Of a stretch of 11,015 bases of DNA, positions 1-7,249 are shown piece by piece. Position 1 is the stretch's first letter. Every line of letters starts with the position of its first letter. Where the stretch lies: positions 1-11,015 of the forward strand of contig DAOVJZ010000028.1 in NCBI GenBank assembly GCA_030632035.1. The letters are read 5' to 3'. The translations under genes were made by a program, and so were the position numbers. This stretch comes from Granulosicoccaceae bacterium (GTDB lineage: Bacteria; Pseudomonadota; Gammaproteobacteria; DAOVJZ01). The notes beneath the pieces were generated by a model. It worked only from the letters and a program-made list of their open reading frames with translations. It searched no databases and had not been told where the DNA came from.

Positions 1-702
1 GGCATAATCGCGCACGCGTCTTAATAAACGATTGGCAATACGTGGTGTACCGCGTGAACGGCGCGCGATTTCACTCGCCCCTTCTTTATCCATATCCATG
101 TCAAAAATACGCGATGAACGCGTAACGATGTCAACCAGTTCTTTAGTGTTGTAATACTCAAGGCGTTGCACAATGCCGAAACGATCACGCAGTGGTGAGG
201 TGAGTAATCCGGCACGGGTAGTTGCTCCCACTAATGTAAATGGTGGTAAGTCCAGTTTGATAGAACGCGCCGCAGGACCTTCACCGATCATGATGTCGAG
301 TTGAAAGTCTTCCATCGCCGGATACAAGACTTCTTCCACAATCGGACTCAAACGATGAATCTCATCAACAAACAATACATCGTTTTCTTCCAGATTAGTC
401 AGAATGGCGGCCAGATCACCGGGACGTTCCAGTACGGGGCCGGAGGTATGGCGCATATTGACGCCCATTTCATTAGCCACGATATGTGACAGTGTTGTTT
501 TACCGAGTCCGGGCGGGCCAAAGATCAGCACATGATCAAGTGCCTCTTTGCGTTTGCGTGCCGCCTCGATAAAGATTTCCATTTGTTCGCACACAGCAGT
601 CTGACCAACATAATCACTGAGTTTATGGGGGCGAATAGATTCATCCTGCTTTTCTTCTACCGACGTGGTTTTGGATGAAATGAGACGATCAGTTTCAATC
701 AT
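1..702 (-). CDS. ruvB: RuvB, Holliday junction branch-migration ATPase (3' part outside window)
   Basis: AAA+ motor that, bound to RuvA, pumps DNA through Holliday junctions during recombinational repair in the cytoplasm. The first 234 residues are visible and the frame runs open off the window edge; family members are about 335-350 residues, so roughly the last 100 (the winged-helix DNA-binding domain) are missing only because the window ends. Seen: Walker [10 protein letters not shown] at 62-70, Walker B VDEIH at 112-116, sensor-1 region GATTRAG at 159-165, the arginine-finger loop LRDRFG at 171-176 with R174, and the sensor-2 segment RGTPR at 217-221. The ATG at 700-702 is preceded by AGGGGA with 7 bases between. 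The gene lies 11 bp downstream of ruvA in the same transcription unit. Nothing suggests decay. Identification is very secure. Confidence 0.98.
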   Translation of the reverse strand, partial: MIETDRLISSKTTSVEEKQDESIRPHKLSDYVGQTAVCEQMEIFIEAARKRKEALDHVLIFGPPGLGKTTLSHIVANEMGVNMRHTSGPVLERPGDLAAILTNLEENDVLFVDEIHRLSPIVEEVLYPAMEDFQLDIMIGEGPAARSIKLDLPPFTLVGATTRAGLLTSPLRDRFGIVQRLEYYNTKELVDIVTRSSRIFDMDMDKEGASEIARRSRGTPRIANRLLRRVRDYA

Positions 703-709
703 TTGTTTA

Positions 710-715
710 TCCCCT
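710..715 (-). promoter_or_regulatory. Shine-Dalgarno site of ruvB overlapping the ruvA stop codon
   Basis: On the minus strand AGGGGA lies 7 bases before the ruvB ATG and shares bases with the TAG stop of ruvA (714-716). This fixes the ruvB start and suggests that ribosomes ending ruvA could reinitiate on ruvB. The coupling is inferred from spacing. Confidence 0.75.
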
Positions 716-1316
716 ATTTAACCACTGACTTCAATGCCAAACGAATAATATCTTCGCTTTCCAGTTCGGCAGTATTTTCTACCTGTCGCACCATACGGCT
801 GGCTTCGTGTGCCTTGTAACCCAGTGCGATCAGTGCATTAACGGCATCACTCACCGGCGTTGCACCATTATTCATTTCATTGCCGACTACGATGCTTGAA
901 TTTTCAACTGTAATTTCAGGCAACTTATCACGCATTTCAATAATCAAACGCTCGGCTGTCTTTTTACCAACACCGGGCAGGCGTGTTAAACCTGCCGCAT
1001 CACCATCTAGTACACAGGAGGTAAATTCGTCCGTTGAAATACCGGAAAGAATGGTCAAGGCAAGACGTGGCCCGACACCATTTATACGGATCAGGTTACG
1101 AAATAAACCACGTTCATGTTCGGTGGCAAAACCAAACAGTTGTTGTACATCTTGACGTACAACAAGATGGGTAAATAAAGTAACGTCCTTGCCCAGTTCG
1201 GGTAAAACATAAAACGTACTCATGGGTGCGTCGACTTCATAACCGACACCCTGTACGTCTACTAACAAGGAAGGGGGTTGTTTATTGATTAATGCGCCTT
1301 TCAATCTGCCTATCAT
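714..1316 (-). CDS. ruvA: RuvA, Holliday junction-binding subunit of RuvAB
   Basis: Tetrameric protein that holds the Holliday junction open and square and loads RuvB. It has 200 residues (E. coli about 203) and starts MIGRLKG. An in-frame ATG 21 bases further upstream is open, but family alignment favours the inner one. Domain I (about 1-62) is the OB fold; domain II has two helix-hairpin-helix motifs, [13 protein letters not shown] at 78-90 and [12 protein letters not shown] at 113-124; domain III (about 153-200) contains [13 protein letters not shown], the RuvB-binding module. The ATG overlaps the ruvC TGA as ATGA, the classic sign of translational coupling. Odd point: the acidic pin, E55-D56 in E. 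coli (REDAQ), reads R54-Q55-D56 here, so one of the two pin acids is replaced by glutamine. Confidence 0.97.
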   Translation of the reverse strand: MIGRLKGALINKQPPSLLVDVQGVGYEVDAPMSTFYVLPELGKDVTLFTHLVVRQDVQQLFGFATEHERGLFRNLIRINGVGPRLALTILSGISTDEFTSCVLDGDAAGLTRLPGVGKKTAERLIIEMRDKLPEITVENSSIVVGNEMNNGATPVSDAVNALIALGYKAHEASRMVRQVENTAELESEDIIRLALKSVVK

Positions 1317-1831
1317 TGTAATCGCCCATTTCGCCATTCAGTCGTTTCTGCAATTCGTGCAATCCCGTCACGCATGTTCACATGACACAATGCGATCGCC
1401 AATGCATCGGCTGCATCAGCTTGAGGAACACCCTGTAATTTCAATAATGCCGTTACCATATGCTGGATCTGATCCTTACTCGCCCGACCATGCCCAACAA
1501 TGGATTGTTTAACTTGTGTTGCTGCATATTCATGCACTGGCAATGATGCTAATGACGCGGCACAAATTGCAACGCCACGTGCCTGCCCTAACTTCAATGC
1601 AGAATCAGCATTGCGTGCCATAAATACCTTTTCAATCGCAAACTCATCAGGCTGATGCTGATCGATAATTTCATTCACGTAGACAAAAATAGATTTGAGT
1701 TTATCGGCAAGGTTGTCACCTTCGGTTCTAATACAACCACTGGTAACATAAGAGGTCTTTTTCCCCGCAATATCAACCACACCAAAACCTGTTGTAATGG
1801 AGCCGGGGTCGATACCAAGGATACGGGTCAT
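1313..1831 (-). CDS. ruvC: RuvC, crossover junction endodeoxyribonuclease (Holliday junction resolvase)
   Basis: Dimeric RNase H-fold nuclease that cuts Holliday junctions symmetrically after RuvAB branch migration. It has 172 residues (E. coli 173). All four metal-binding acids are in place: D8 in GIDPGS, E67 in AIEKVF, D139 and D142 in [11 protein letters not shown]. The conserved [15 protein letters not shown] block is at 72-86. The start ATG at 1829-1831 fits the family N-terminus, but its upstream sequence is A/T-rich with no strong Shine-Dalgarno site. Its stop overlaps the ruvA start by four bases. Upstream, between ruvC and yebC, lies a 143-bp palindromic repeat. A TATAAT at 1893-1898 on the minus strand could be a -10 box, but I see no good -35 partner. 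Confidence 0.98.
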   Translation of the reverse strand: MTRILGIDPGSITTGFGVVDIAGKKTSYVTSGCIRTEGDNLADKLKSIFVYVNEIIDQHQPDEFAIEKVFMARNADSALKLGQARGVAICAASLASLPVHEYAATQVKQSIVGHGRASKDQIQHMVTALLKLQGVPQADAADALAIALCHVNMRDGIARIAETTEWRNGRLQ

Positions 1832-1892
1832 TTTTATAATTTATAATTCTTAGTGTTTAGTTAACGATAAATTCCATCGTACTTAATCTCGA

Positions 1893-1898
1893 ATTATA
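1893..1898 (-). promoter_or_regulatory. Possible -10 box for ruvCAB
   Basis: A perfect TATAAT on the minus strand lies about 60 bp before the ruvC start, immediately after the palindromic repeat. Positions 16-18 bp further upstream hold no convincing TTGACA-like hexamer and fall inside the repeat arm, so promoter status is speculative. A-T richness alone could produce the match. Confidence 0.3.
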
Positions 1899-1900
1899 GA

Positions 1901-2043
1901 GGAACCTCTTAATAAGTTCATTAAGCGGATGATGGCAAGGCGAAAAGAAGCGAAAAAACGGAGTTTACACGTCAGTAAATGAGTATTTTGAGCTTCTTTT
2001 CAACGCAGTCCAGCGCCGCTTCAGGGACTTATTAAGAGGTGCC
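1901..2043. repeat. 143-bp palindromic MITE-like element between yebC and ruvC
   Basis: Almost the whole stretch folds on itself about position 1972. Terminal arms 1904-1917 and 2027-2040 are perfect 14-bp inverted repeats (ACCTCTTAATAAGT), extending to 1901/2043 with one mismatch. AAGCGG at 1923-1928 faces CCGCTT at 2016-2021. An inner pair, GAAAAGAAGC at 1942-1951 and GCTTCTTTTC at 1992-2001, is perfect, and the tip is TTTAC, loop ACGTCA, GTAAA at 1964-1979. No reading frame is evident. It ends 3 bp before the yebC stop codon, so the yebC transcript would carry it as a large hairpin. Size, symmetry and lack of coding fit a MITE or another dispersed palindromic repeat. Copy number cannot be seen here. 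Confidence 0.75.
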
Positions 2044-2046
2044 GGG

Positions 2047-2790
2047 TTAAAGCTGGTTCATAATCTCATCTGAGATATCCGCATTCGAATACACATCTTG
2101 TACGTCATCCAGCTCTTCGAGCATATCCAGTAACTTGAGCATCTTCTCAGCATCTTTCAGCTCAATCTCGGCACTAGTGGATGCCTTCATAGTCACTTCT
2201 GCATGCTCTGGTTCGTGACCAGCCGAGACCATGGCCTCTTTCACATTCACAAACTCATCCGGGACAACGACGACATCAATAGAACCATCATCATTCGTCT
2301 GGATATCTTCGGCACCGGCTTCAAGCGCGGCTTCCATAATCGTATCTTCATCAGTACCGGTCGGATAGCTGATAAGACCAGTTTTACTGAATAAATAGGC
2401 CACTGACCCATCGGTCCCCAGATTTCCGCCACACTTGGTGAACGCATGGCGCACCTCAGAAACCGTACGATTACGATTATCGGTCAGGCAATCGACCATC
2501 ACAGCCACACCGCCAGGACCATAGCCCTCATAGAGCACTTCCTCATAATTCTCGCCATCTGCCGCACCCGAACCACGTTTTACCGCCCGTTCAATGGTGT
2601 CCTTGGTCATGTTGCCCGCCAACCCCTTGTCGATGGCCAGACGCAGTCTGGGATTAGCATCAGGATCACCCCCACCCTGACGGGCAGCGGTGGTAATTTC
2701 ACGAATCAGCTTGGTAAATAACTTGCCACGTTTGGCATCCTGAGCCTTTTTTCTATGCTGGATATTGGCCCATTTACTGTGTCCTGCCAT
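2047..2790 (-). CDS. yebC: YebC/PmpR (TACO1) family protein
   Basis: Conserved cytoplasmic protein of the YebC/TACO1 family. Members have been described as DNA-binding transcriptional regulators and, for several homologues, as factors assisting translation; which role applies here cannot be read from sequence. It has 247 residues (E. coli 246). The hallmark N-terminus [14 protein letters not shown] (1-14) and [13 protein letters not shown] (20-32) are intact, as are [10 protein letters not shown] near 88-97 and the [19 protein letters not shown] block at about 105-123. The ATG has GGTGAGAAG just upstream. A TAGAAT at 2824-2829 could be a -10 box, without a good -35. The gene sits upstream of ruvC, as is common in gammaproteobacteria, but a palindromic repeat separates the two. 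Confidence 0.97.
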   Translation of the reverse strand: MAGHSKWANIQHRKKAQDAKRGKLFTKLIREITTAARQGGGDPDANPRLRLAIDKGLAGNMTKDTIERAVKRGSGAADGENYEEVLYEGYGPGGVAVMVDCLTDNRNRTVSEVRHAFTKCGGNLGTDGSVAYLFSKTGLISYPTGTDEDTIMEAALEAGAEDIQTNDDGSIDVVVVPDEFVNVKEAMVSAGHEPEHAEVTMKASTSAEIELKDAEKMLKLLDMLEELDDVQDVYSNADISDEIMNQL

Positions 2791-2871
2791 AACTTCTCAC
2801 CATATTACTAATAAATTGGCGTTATTCTATCATCATTGGGAGAACAGAAAAATCGGCTGATTTGCCAGATA

Positions 2872-3471
2872 TCAGGCCCGAAGAAATGAGCAAATCGCCC
2901 GTACCACAGCACGGGAAAACAGCATACTGGTGTGATTTACGGGCAAAATGATGTGCTCAGCCAGTCCGTCCATCCGGGTTTCTTCTACGGCCACCGTGCC
3001 ATCATGTGGTATCGGTAAACGGGTCAGGATACTCCCGGCACCAAACCAGCTTTCACCGGCTATCATCTTCACCGGGACAGAATCCGGTAATTGCCTGATT
3101 CCACTGTGCAGAACATCACAACTGCCCCCCATCATCTTGCGTCCAGCCTTCCAGCTTGCCAGTACACGACCGGCCTTACTTCCGGCAATGGGAGAACCCA
3201 ACATAATAATTTGTTCTATTTTTAAATCAGGATGTTGTTTAACTGTCTCTGCACTCAACAATCCACCGAGACTATGTCCCACCAATGTCACAGGAGAATC
3301 AAACCGGGAAATAAACTGGTACAGGGTACCAATGTTTTTCTGCCATGAATTTAAAACAGAACCATAGGCAAACCGGCGTGCATCAAACCCGCAACGTTGA
3401 ACACCACGTCGCAAGAAAAAAGTTGAATTACCCGACATCCAGATACCGGGGACAAAGATAACGGTTTTCAT
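2872..3471 (-). CDS. Small alpha/beta hydrolase (lipase/PGAP1-like fold), substrate unknown
   Basis: A 199-residue serine hydrolase of the alpha/beta fold. The opening VIFVPGIWMSG (4-14) is the first strand with the oxyanion loop. The nucleophile elbow GHSLGG is at 65-70, with S67 as nucleophile. A likely acid is D157 in HDGTV, and a likely catalytic histidine is H180 in VNHTSM, so the triad looks complete. LGSPIAGS at 91-98 is typical of lipase-like members. No signal peptide or membrane segment is visible, so it is probably cytoplasmic. The start has no strong Shine-Dalgarno site and lies about 20 bp after the chemoreceptor terminator, so how it is transcribed is unclear. The yebC start is 81 bp downstream. 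It could be an esterase, lipase or amidase; the natural substrate cannot be inferred. Confidence 0.85.
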   Translation of the reverse strand: MKTVIFVPGIWMSGNSTFFLRRGVQRCGFDARRFAYGSVLNSWQKNIGTLYQFISRFDSPVTLVGHSLGGLLSAETVKQHPDLKIEQIIMLGSPIAGSKAGRVLASWKAGRKMMGGSCDVLHSGIRQLPDSVPVKMIAGESWFGAGSILTRLPIPHDGTVAVEETRMDGLAEHIILPVNHTSMLFSRAVVRAICSFLRA

Positions 3472-3491
3472 ATTGCCAGTCTAACATGCAT

Positions 3492-3518
3492 AAAAAAGGC
3501 CGGTTTTAACCGGCCTTT
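3492..3518 (-). terminator. Intrinsic terminator of the chemoreceptor gene
   Basis: A near-perfect stem, AAAGGCCGGTT at 3495-3505 against AACCGGCCTTT at 3508-3518 (two-base loop as written, in practice four), lies 20 bp after the chemoreceptor stop. On the minus strand it is followed by a run of six T (3497-3492). The plus-strand side lacks a comparable T run, so it works mainly in the minus direction. Confidence 0.88.
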
Positions 3519-3538
3519 AAAAGTATGAAGTTTAATCA

Positions 3539-5059
3539 TTAAGTACTAAATTGTCTGGACAGACCCGTTAATAATTTAACCTTGTCTTCCATCGCTTTAC
3601 TGGCTGAAGCTGCTTCCTCTACCAAGGCCGCATTTTGTTGTGTCACATCATCCATTTGCGTTATCGCCTTGTTAACCTGATCAATACCACTGGCCTGTTC
3701 ATTACTTGAAGATGCAATCTCGGCAACAATATCTGCTACTTTTTTCACGCCTGACAAAATTCCATCCAGTGTTTTACCTGAATCAGAAACCAATTGTGTA
3801 CCTTCTTCAACCTTATTAACACTTTCAGTAATCAGAACCTTGATCTCTTTTGCAGATTCCGCACTTCGACCCGCCAGAGCGCGTACTTCTCCAGCCACAA
3901 CCGCAAACCCACGTCCCTGCTCCCCTGCTCTCGCTGCTTCAACAGCCGCATTCAACGCTAATAAATTCGTCTGGAATGCAATCTCGTCAATAACACTAAT
4001 AATATCGGCAATCTTTTTACTGCTGGTATTAATCTCACCCATTGACGCAACGGCTTTCGAAACAACTTCACTGCCACCTTCTGCTTCTGTTCTTGTGCCG
4101 GCGGCAATCTTGCTGGCTTCCTGTGTGTTATCAGAATTCTGTTTCACCGTTGCTGTCATTTCTTCCATGCTGGACGCAGTTTCTTCCAGACTAGAGGCCT
4201 GCTCTTCTGTTCGTTGTGAAAGATTCAGGTTCCCGCGTGCAATTTCTGATGCTGATTTATTCAAGACATCGGCAGATTCCTTGATACGACCAACAACAGT
4301 ACGCACCTTGGCTTGTAAAAAGATTTGTCCAAATTGTATCTGGCCTATTTCATCTGTTTTACCGGTATAAACATATTGCGCCAATACATCATCATGAAAA
4401 CCTTTAGATTCTTTTGCCAGCTCCAGAATGGGAGCAAGCAGATAACGAATACCGGCAAAACCCAAACCAAACGATACTGCCAGTCCTGCAAGTACAGACA
4501 TTAAGCTAGCCTGACCAGTCAACCACATCCCTGCCATGACAGGTGCAATAGCAATAAAAAAGGCAGTCAGGAATTTACCCGTAATCCCAAGAGGATATTT
4601 TGCCAGACTGACATTTTCCAGTTTGGAAGTCTTTTTGTCATGTTCTGATTTTCCTGCCATGACCTTGGCATAAAGTTTATCGGCACGATTGACCCATTCT
4701 TTCTTTGGTTTTGTGCGTACCGACTGAAAACCAATAACCTGATCACCTTCGTATTGTGGACAAACATAGGCATCCACCCAATAGTAATCACCATTCTTAC
4801 AACGGTTCTTTACCAGCCCGACCCAGGGCTTGCCATCCTTCAATTGAGTCCATAACATATTAAATGCTTCTGGCGGCATATCAGGATGACGCACTGTGTT
4901 ATGGTTTTTTCCGATAATTTCATTATCATCAAAACCACTGATTTGCATGAAGTCTGCATTTGCAGAATTTATTATTCCCTTCAGATCAGTAGTCGAGATA
5001 ATCTCGATATCATCTAAATAGTTGTTTTCTGACTTCGTTACCGGTTGATTGATTCTCAT
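3539..5059 (-). CDS. Aer-like PAS-domain methyl-accepting chemotaxis receptor
   Basis: Membrane-bound taxis receptor of 506 residues. The N-terminal PAS domain (about 15-120) closely resembles E. coli Aer: [13 protein letters not shown], then R57-H58-P59-D60 (TVRHPDMP) and W79 in [11 protein letters not shown], at the same numbering as Aer residues linked to FAD binding. This suggests a flavin-based redox or oxygen (energy taxis) sensor. A hydrophobic region at about 162-208 can make a hairpin of two membrane segments with almost no periplasmic part, as in Aer. A HAMP-like linker (about 208-260) precedes the cytoplasmic coiled-coil signalling domain, with the conserved tip at 357-406 ([20 protein letters not shown] onward). 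The C-terminus SRQFST lacks the NWETF-type CheR/CheB tether. AAGGA lies 6 bases before the ATG. It forms its own unit between two terminators; no che genes are in the window. FAD binding is inferred. Confidence 0.93.
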   Translation of the reverse strand: MRINQPVTKSENNYLDDIEIISTTDLKGIINSANADFMQISGFDDNEIIGKNHNTVRHPDMPPEAFNMLWTQLKDGKPWVGLVKNRCKNGDYYWVDAYVCPQYEGDQVIGFQSVRTKPKKEWVNRADKLYAKVMAGKSEHDKKTSKLENVSLAKYPLGITGKFLTAFFIAIAPVMAGMWLTGQASLMSVLAGLAVSFGLGFAGIRYLLAPILELAKESKGFHDDVLAQYVYTGKTDEIGQIQFGQIFLQAKVRTVVGRIKESADVLNKSASEIARGNLNLSQRTEEQASSLEETASSMEEMTATVKQNSDNTQEASKIAAGTRTEAEGGSEVVSKAVASMGEINTSSKKIADIISVIDEIAFQTNLLALNAAVEAARAGEQGRGFAVVAGEVRALAGRSAESAKEIKVLITESVNKVEEGTQLVSDSGKTLDGILSGVKKVADIVAEIASSSNEQASGIDQVNKAITQMDDVTQQNAALVEEAASASKAMEDKVKLLTGLSRQFST

Positions 5060-5065
5060 GTCGAT

Positions 5066-5070
5066 TCCTT
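5066..5070 (-). promoter_or_regulatory. Shine-Dalgarno site of the chemoreceptor gene
   Basis: AAGGA on the minus strand with 6 bases before the ATG at 5057-5059. It supports this start, which also gives the N-terminus expected for an Aer-type PAS receptor. Confidence 0.75.
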
Positions 5071-5138
5071 GCCTATATTAAACAATGTCTCTATGCATTT
5101 CTGAAAAAGCAGCACATAGAAACAAAAACTCATAAAAG

Positions 5139-5174
5139 CCTATAAGTTTAGTGGTTTTATAGGTTTTAACCTAT
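5139..5174 (-). promoter_or_regulatory. Two competing hairpins in the chemoreceptor leader
   Basis: In transcript order the minus strand holds ATAGGTT (5174-5168), AACCTATAA (5165-5157) and TTATAGG (5145-5139). The middle segment can pair with the first (loop of two bases, 7 bp) or with the third (7 bp, loop of 11), but not with both. The stretch lies about 80-115 bp before the start codon and begins at the transcription start predicted from the sigma-28-like promoter. It could be an RNA switch, a protein-binding dyad in DNA, or chance in A/T-rich sequence. Confidence 0.35.
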
Positions 5175-5180
5175 GTCTCC

Positions 5181-5208
5181 TCGTCGACCAATTAATAAAT
5201 AAACTTTA
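5181..5208 (-). promoter_or_regulatory. Sigma-28 (FliA)-like promoter of the chemoreceptor gene
   Basis: On the minus strand TAAAGTTT at 5208-5201 is an exact match to the -35 consensus of the flagellar sigma factor. After 12 bases it is followed by GTCGACGA at 5188-5181, which matches 5 of 8 positions of GCCGATAA and keeps the central CGA. The enterobacterial spacer is usually 11, so this is one base long. Start of transcription would fall near 5174, about 115 bp before the ATG. E. coli aer is also under FliA control, which makes the match biologically reasonable. No other good promoter was seen in 5060-5262. Confidence 0.5.
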
Positions 5209-5262
5209 GTCATTTTTAGAAGGGTTATTCCGGTTTAAAATAATTTGAGGATCAATCAAAAC

Positions 5263-5289
5263 AAAAAGACCGGTAAAAACCGGTCTTTT
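5263..5289 (-). terminator. Intrinsic terminator of the fmdB–DUF502–aspS unit
   Basis: Perfect 11-bp stem AAAAGACCGGT (5264-5274) and ACCGGTCTTTT (5279-5289) with an AAAA loop, 31 bp after the aspS stop. On the minus strand the descending arm runs into TTTTTG (5267-5262). The plus-strand side also has four T, so weak activity in both directions is possible, but only minus-strand genes need it here. Confidence 0.88.
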
Positions 5290-5320
5290 AAATGTATCGT
5301 TTTAGTGTGGTTAGTAAAGA

Positions 5321-7126
5321 CTAACCGGTTCCGGTTTTCTTCTCTTCTGGCTTGGGTTTGGCACGCAGGCGGATACCCAGTTCACGCAATTGCTTTTCAT
5401 CTATTTCGGATGGCGCTTCGGTGAGCATACAACGGGCAGTCTGGGTTTTGGGGAAGGTAATCACTTCACGGATAGATGATGAACCTGTCATCAACATGGC
5501 CAGACGATCCAGTCCAAACGCAATGCCGCCATGGGGTGGGCAACCGTATTTAAGTGCATTGAGCAGGAAGCCAAATTTTTCTTCTGCTTCTTTATCATCA
5601 ATGCCAAGTAAATCGAGTACCTTGCGTTGTACCGCTTCACGGTAAATACGCATGGAACCACCACCGATCTCACTGCCGTTTAACACCATGTCGTAGGCGC
5701 GTGAGTTGCAGTTACCTGGATCGGATTCGAGTTTTTCGAGGTCTTCTTCTTTGGGCGAAGTAAACGGATGATGCAGGGCGACCCAACGTTTGGCTTCTTT
5801 GTCATATTCAAACATCGGGAAGTCAACAACCCAGACTGGTTTCCAGCCATGTTCGATAATTTCACGGTCATGACCCACACGAACACGCAACGCACCGAGT
5901 GCTTCATTCACTACCTTGGTCGTATCGGCACCAAAGAACACCAGATCACCATCTTGTGCGCCGGTGCGCTCCATGATGGTAGCAATAGATTCATCTGGCA
6001 TAAATTTCAGGATAGGTGACTGCATACCGTCACGACCCTTGGCCACTTCAGTAATCTTGATATAAGCCAGTCCTCTTGCACCATAGATACCAACAAACTT
6101 GGTGTATTCATCAATTTCCTTACGGGACATCTCGCTACCCTTGGGAATACGCAGTGCAGCAACACGACTGTTCGGATCATTGGCAGGACCAGAGAATACT
6201 TTAAATTCGACATCTTTCAGTACATCACCGACTTCAACCAATTCTAATGGAATACGCAGATCAGGATTATCAGCACCATAACGATCCATGGCTTCGGCAT
6301 AGCTAATGCGCGGAAACGGATTTGGCAGTGCGATTTCCAGCACATGGGCAAAGACATCACGGATCATGTCTTCCATGAGTGTCATGATTTGTTCTTCATT
6401 CAAAAATGATGTTTCGATATCGAGCTGGGTAAATTCCGGTTGACGATCAGCACGTAAATCTTCATCACGGAAACAACGCACGATTTGATAGTAACGATCC
6501 ATGCCCGACATCATCAAAAGTTGTTTGAACAATTGTGGTGATTGCGGCAGTGCAAAGAACTCTCCCTGATGCACACGACTTGGTACCAGATAATCACGCG
6601 CGCCTTCTGGAGTTGCCTTGGTCAGTACCGGTGTTTCCATGTCATAGAAACCATTGTTATCAAGGAAGTTACGCAGGCCTCGCACAATATCCGAACGCAT
6701 ACGCAAACGCTCCAGCATGGGTTGGCGGCGCATGTCGATATAACGATAACGCAAACGAATTTCTTCGCTGATCTCATCATCCGCATCATCGAGCTGGAAC
6801 GGTGGAGTTTCTGATTTATTCAGGACTTCAAGTTGCTTACCCAGTACTTCGATCTGGCCGGTTTTCATATCCGGATTCACGGTGCCATCCGGGCGCTGGC
6901 GCACTTTGCCCTTGATGCGAATAACGAACTCATTACGAACTTGTTCAGCGATTTGGAAGCTTTCCTGAACATCTGGATCGAACACTACCTGGGCAATGCC
7001 TTCCCGATCCCGCAGATCGATAAAGATAACCCCACCGTGGTCACGGCGCCGGTGTACCCAGCCGCACAATTCAACTTCTTGATCTATATGGCTTTCTGTC
7101 AGATCGCCGCAATAATGACTTCGCAT
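5321..7126 (-). CDS. aspS: Aspartyl-tRNA synthetase, probably non-discriminating (Asp/Asn)
   Basis: Class II synthetase that charges tRNA(Asp) with aspartate in the cytoplasm. It has 601 residues, the bacterial form. Seen: the OB-fold anticodon domain (about 1-105), a motif 1 region with [17 protein letters not shown] (159-175), motif 2 [14 protein letters not shown] (219-232), the bacterial GAD insert (about 290-420), and motif 3 [12 protein letters not shown] (534-545). In the anticodon domain H30 (RRRDHGG) and G81 (RPDGT) stand where E. coli has Leu and Lys. H31 and G82 in Pseudomonas aeruginosa are the residues tied to relaxed recognition, so this enzyme probably also charges tRNA(Asn) with Asp. 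GGAAG lies 7 bases before the ATG. The tail [14 protein letters not shown] is a charged, probably disordered extension. It is third in the unit after fmdB and DUF502 and ends at a strong terminator. No clear separate promoter is seen in the 123 bp upstream. Confidence 0.98.
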   Translation of the reverse strand: MRSHYCGDLTESHIDQEVELCGWVHRRRDHGGVIFIDLRDREGIAQVVFDPDVQESFQIAEQVRNEFVIRIKGKVRQRPDGTVNPDMKTGQIEVLGKQLEVLNKSETPPFQLDDADDEISEEIRLRYRYIDMRRQPMLERLRMRSDIVRGLRNFLDNNGFYDMETPVLTKATPEGARDYLVPSRVHQGEFFALPQSPQLFKQLLMMSGMDRYYQIVRCFRDEDLRADRQPEFTQLDIETSFLNEEQIMTLMEDMIRDVFAHVLEIALPNPFPRISYAEAMDRYGADNPDLRIPLELVEVGDVLKDVEFKVFSGPANDPNSRVAALRIPKGSEMSRKEIDEYTKFVGIYGARGLAYIKITEVAKGRDGMQSPILKFMPDESIATIMERTGAQDGDLVFFGADTTKVVNEALGALRVRVGHDREIIEHGWKPVWVVDFPMFEYDKEAKRWVALHHPFTSPKEEDLEKLESDPGNCNSRAYDMVLNGSEIGGGSMRIYREAVQRKVLDLLGIDDKEAEEKFGFLLNALKYGCPPHGGIAFGLDRLAMLMTGSSSIREVITFPKTQTARCMLTEAPSEIDEKQLRELGIRLRAKPKPEEKKTGTG

Positions 7127-7249
7127 ACAATGACTTCCGTTCTAATCAGGCCGCCATAGCTACAATGACGAACCTATATAAAGGTTAACAAGAGGGGCAG
7201 AATCTTAAGGGTTGGCGGCCTTTCGCGCAACTACAGGGGCCTGCCGGGT

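Noticed and set aside
1..702. ruvB as a truncated pseudogene
   Set aside because: The frame is open to the window edge with all visible motifs intact; it is simply cut by the window.
1317..1337. Longer RuvA start adding MAKWAIT
   Set aside because: RuvA proteins begin MIGRL; the inner ATG forms the ATGA overlap with the ruvC stop.
2844..2865. A small hairpin before yebC (AAATC/GATTT followed by T) as a terminator for the hydrolase gene
   Set aside because: The stem is only 5 bp and A/T-rich, too weak to call.
2948..3367. A 139-codon plus-strand open frame opposite the hydrolase
   Set aside because: The minus-strand frame contains the complete serine-hydrolase motif set; the opposite frame has odd composition and no motif.
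3840..4370. A 176-codon open frame on the plus strand opposite the chemoreceptor
   Set aside because: It lies wholly antisense to the conserved signalling domain, shows no recognisable protein features, and is explained by the codon use of the real gene.
6833..7159. A 108-codon plus-strand open frame opposite the aspS start
   Set aside because: It covers the highly conserved anticodon-binding domain of AspRS on the other strand and resembles no protein I know.
7149..7221. Inverted pair GGCCGCC/GGCGGCC in the aspS–DUF502 gap as a regulatory hairpin or T-box-like leader
   Set aside because: Seven base pairs around a loop of about 58 bases is weak, and none of the conserved T-box sequence parts is present.
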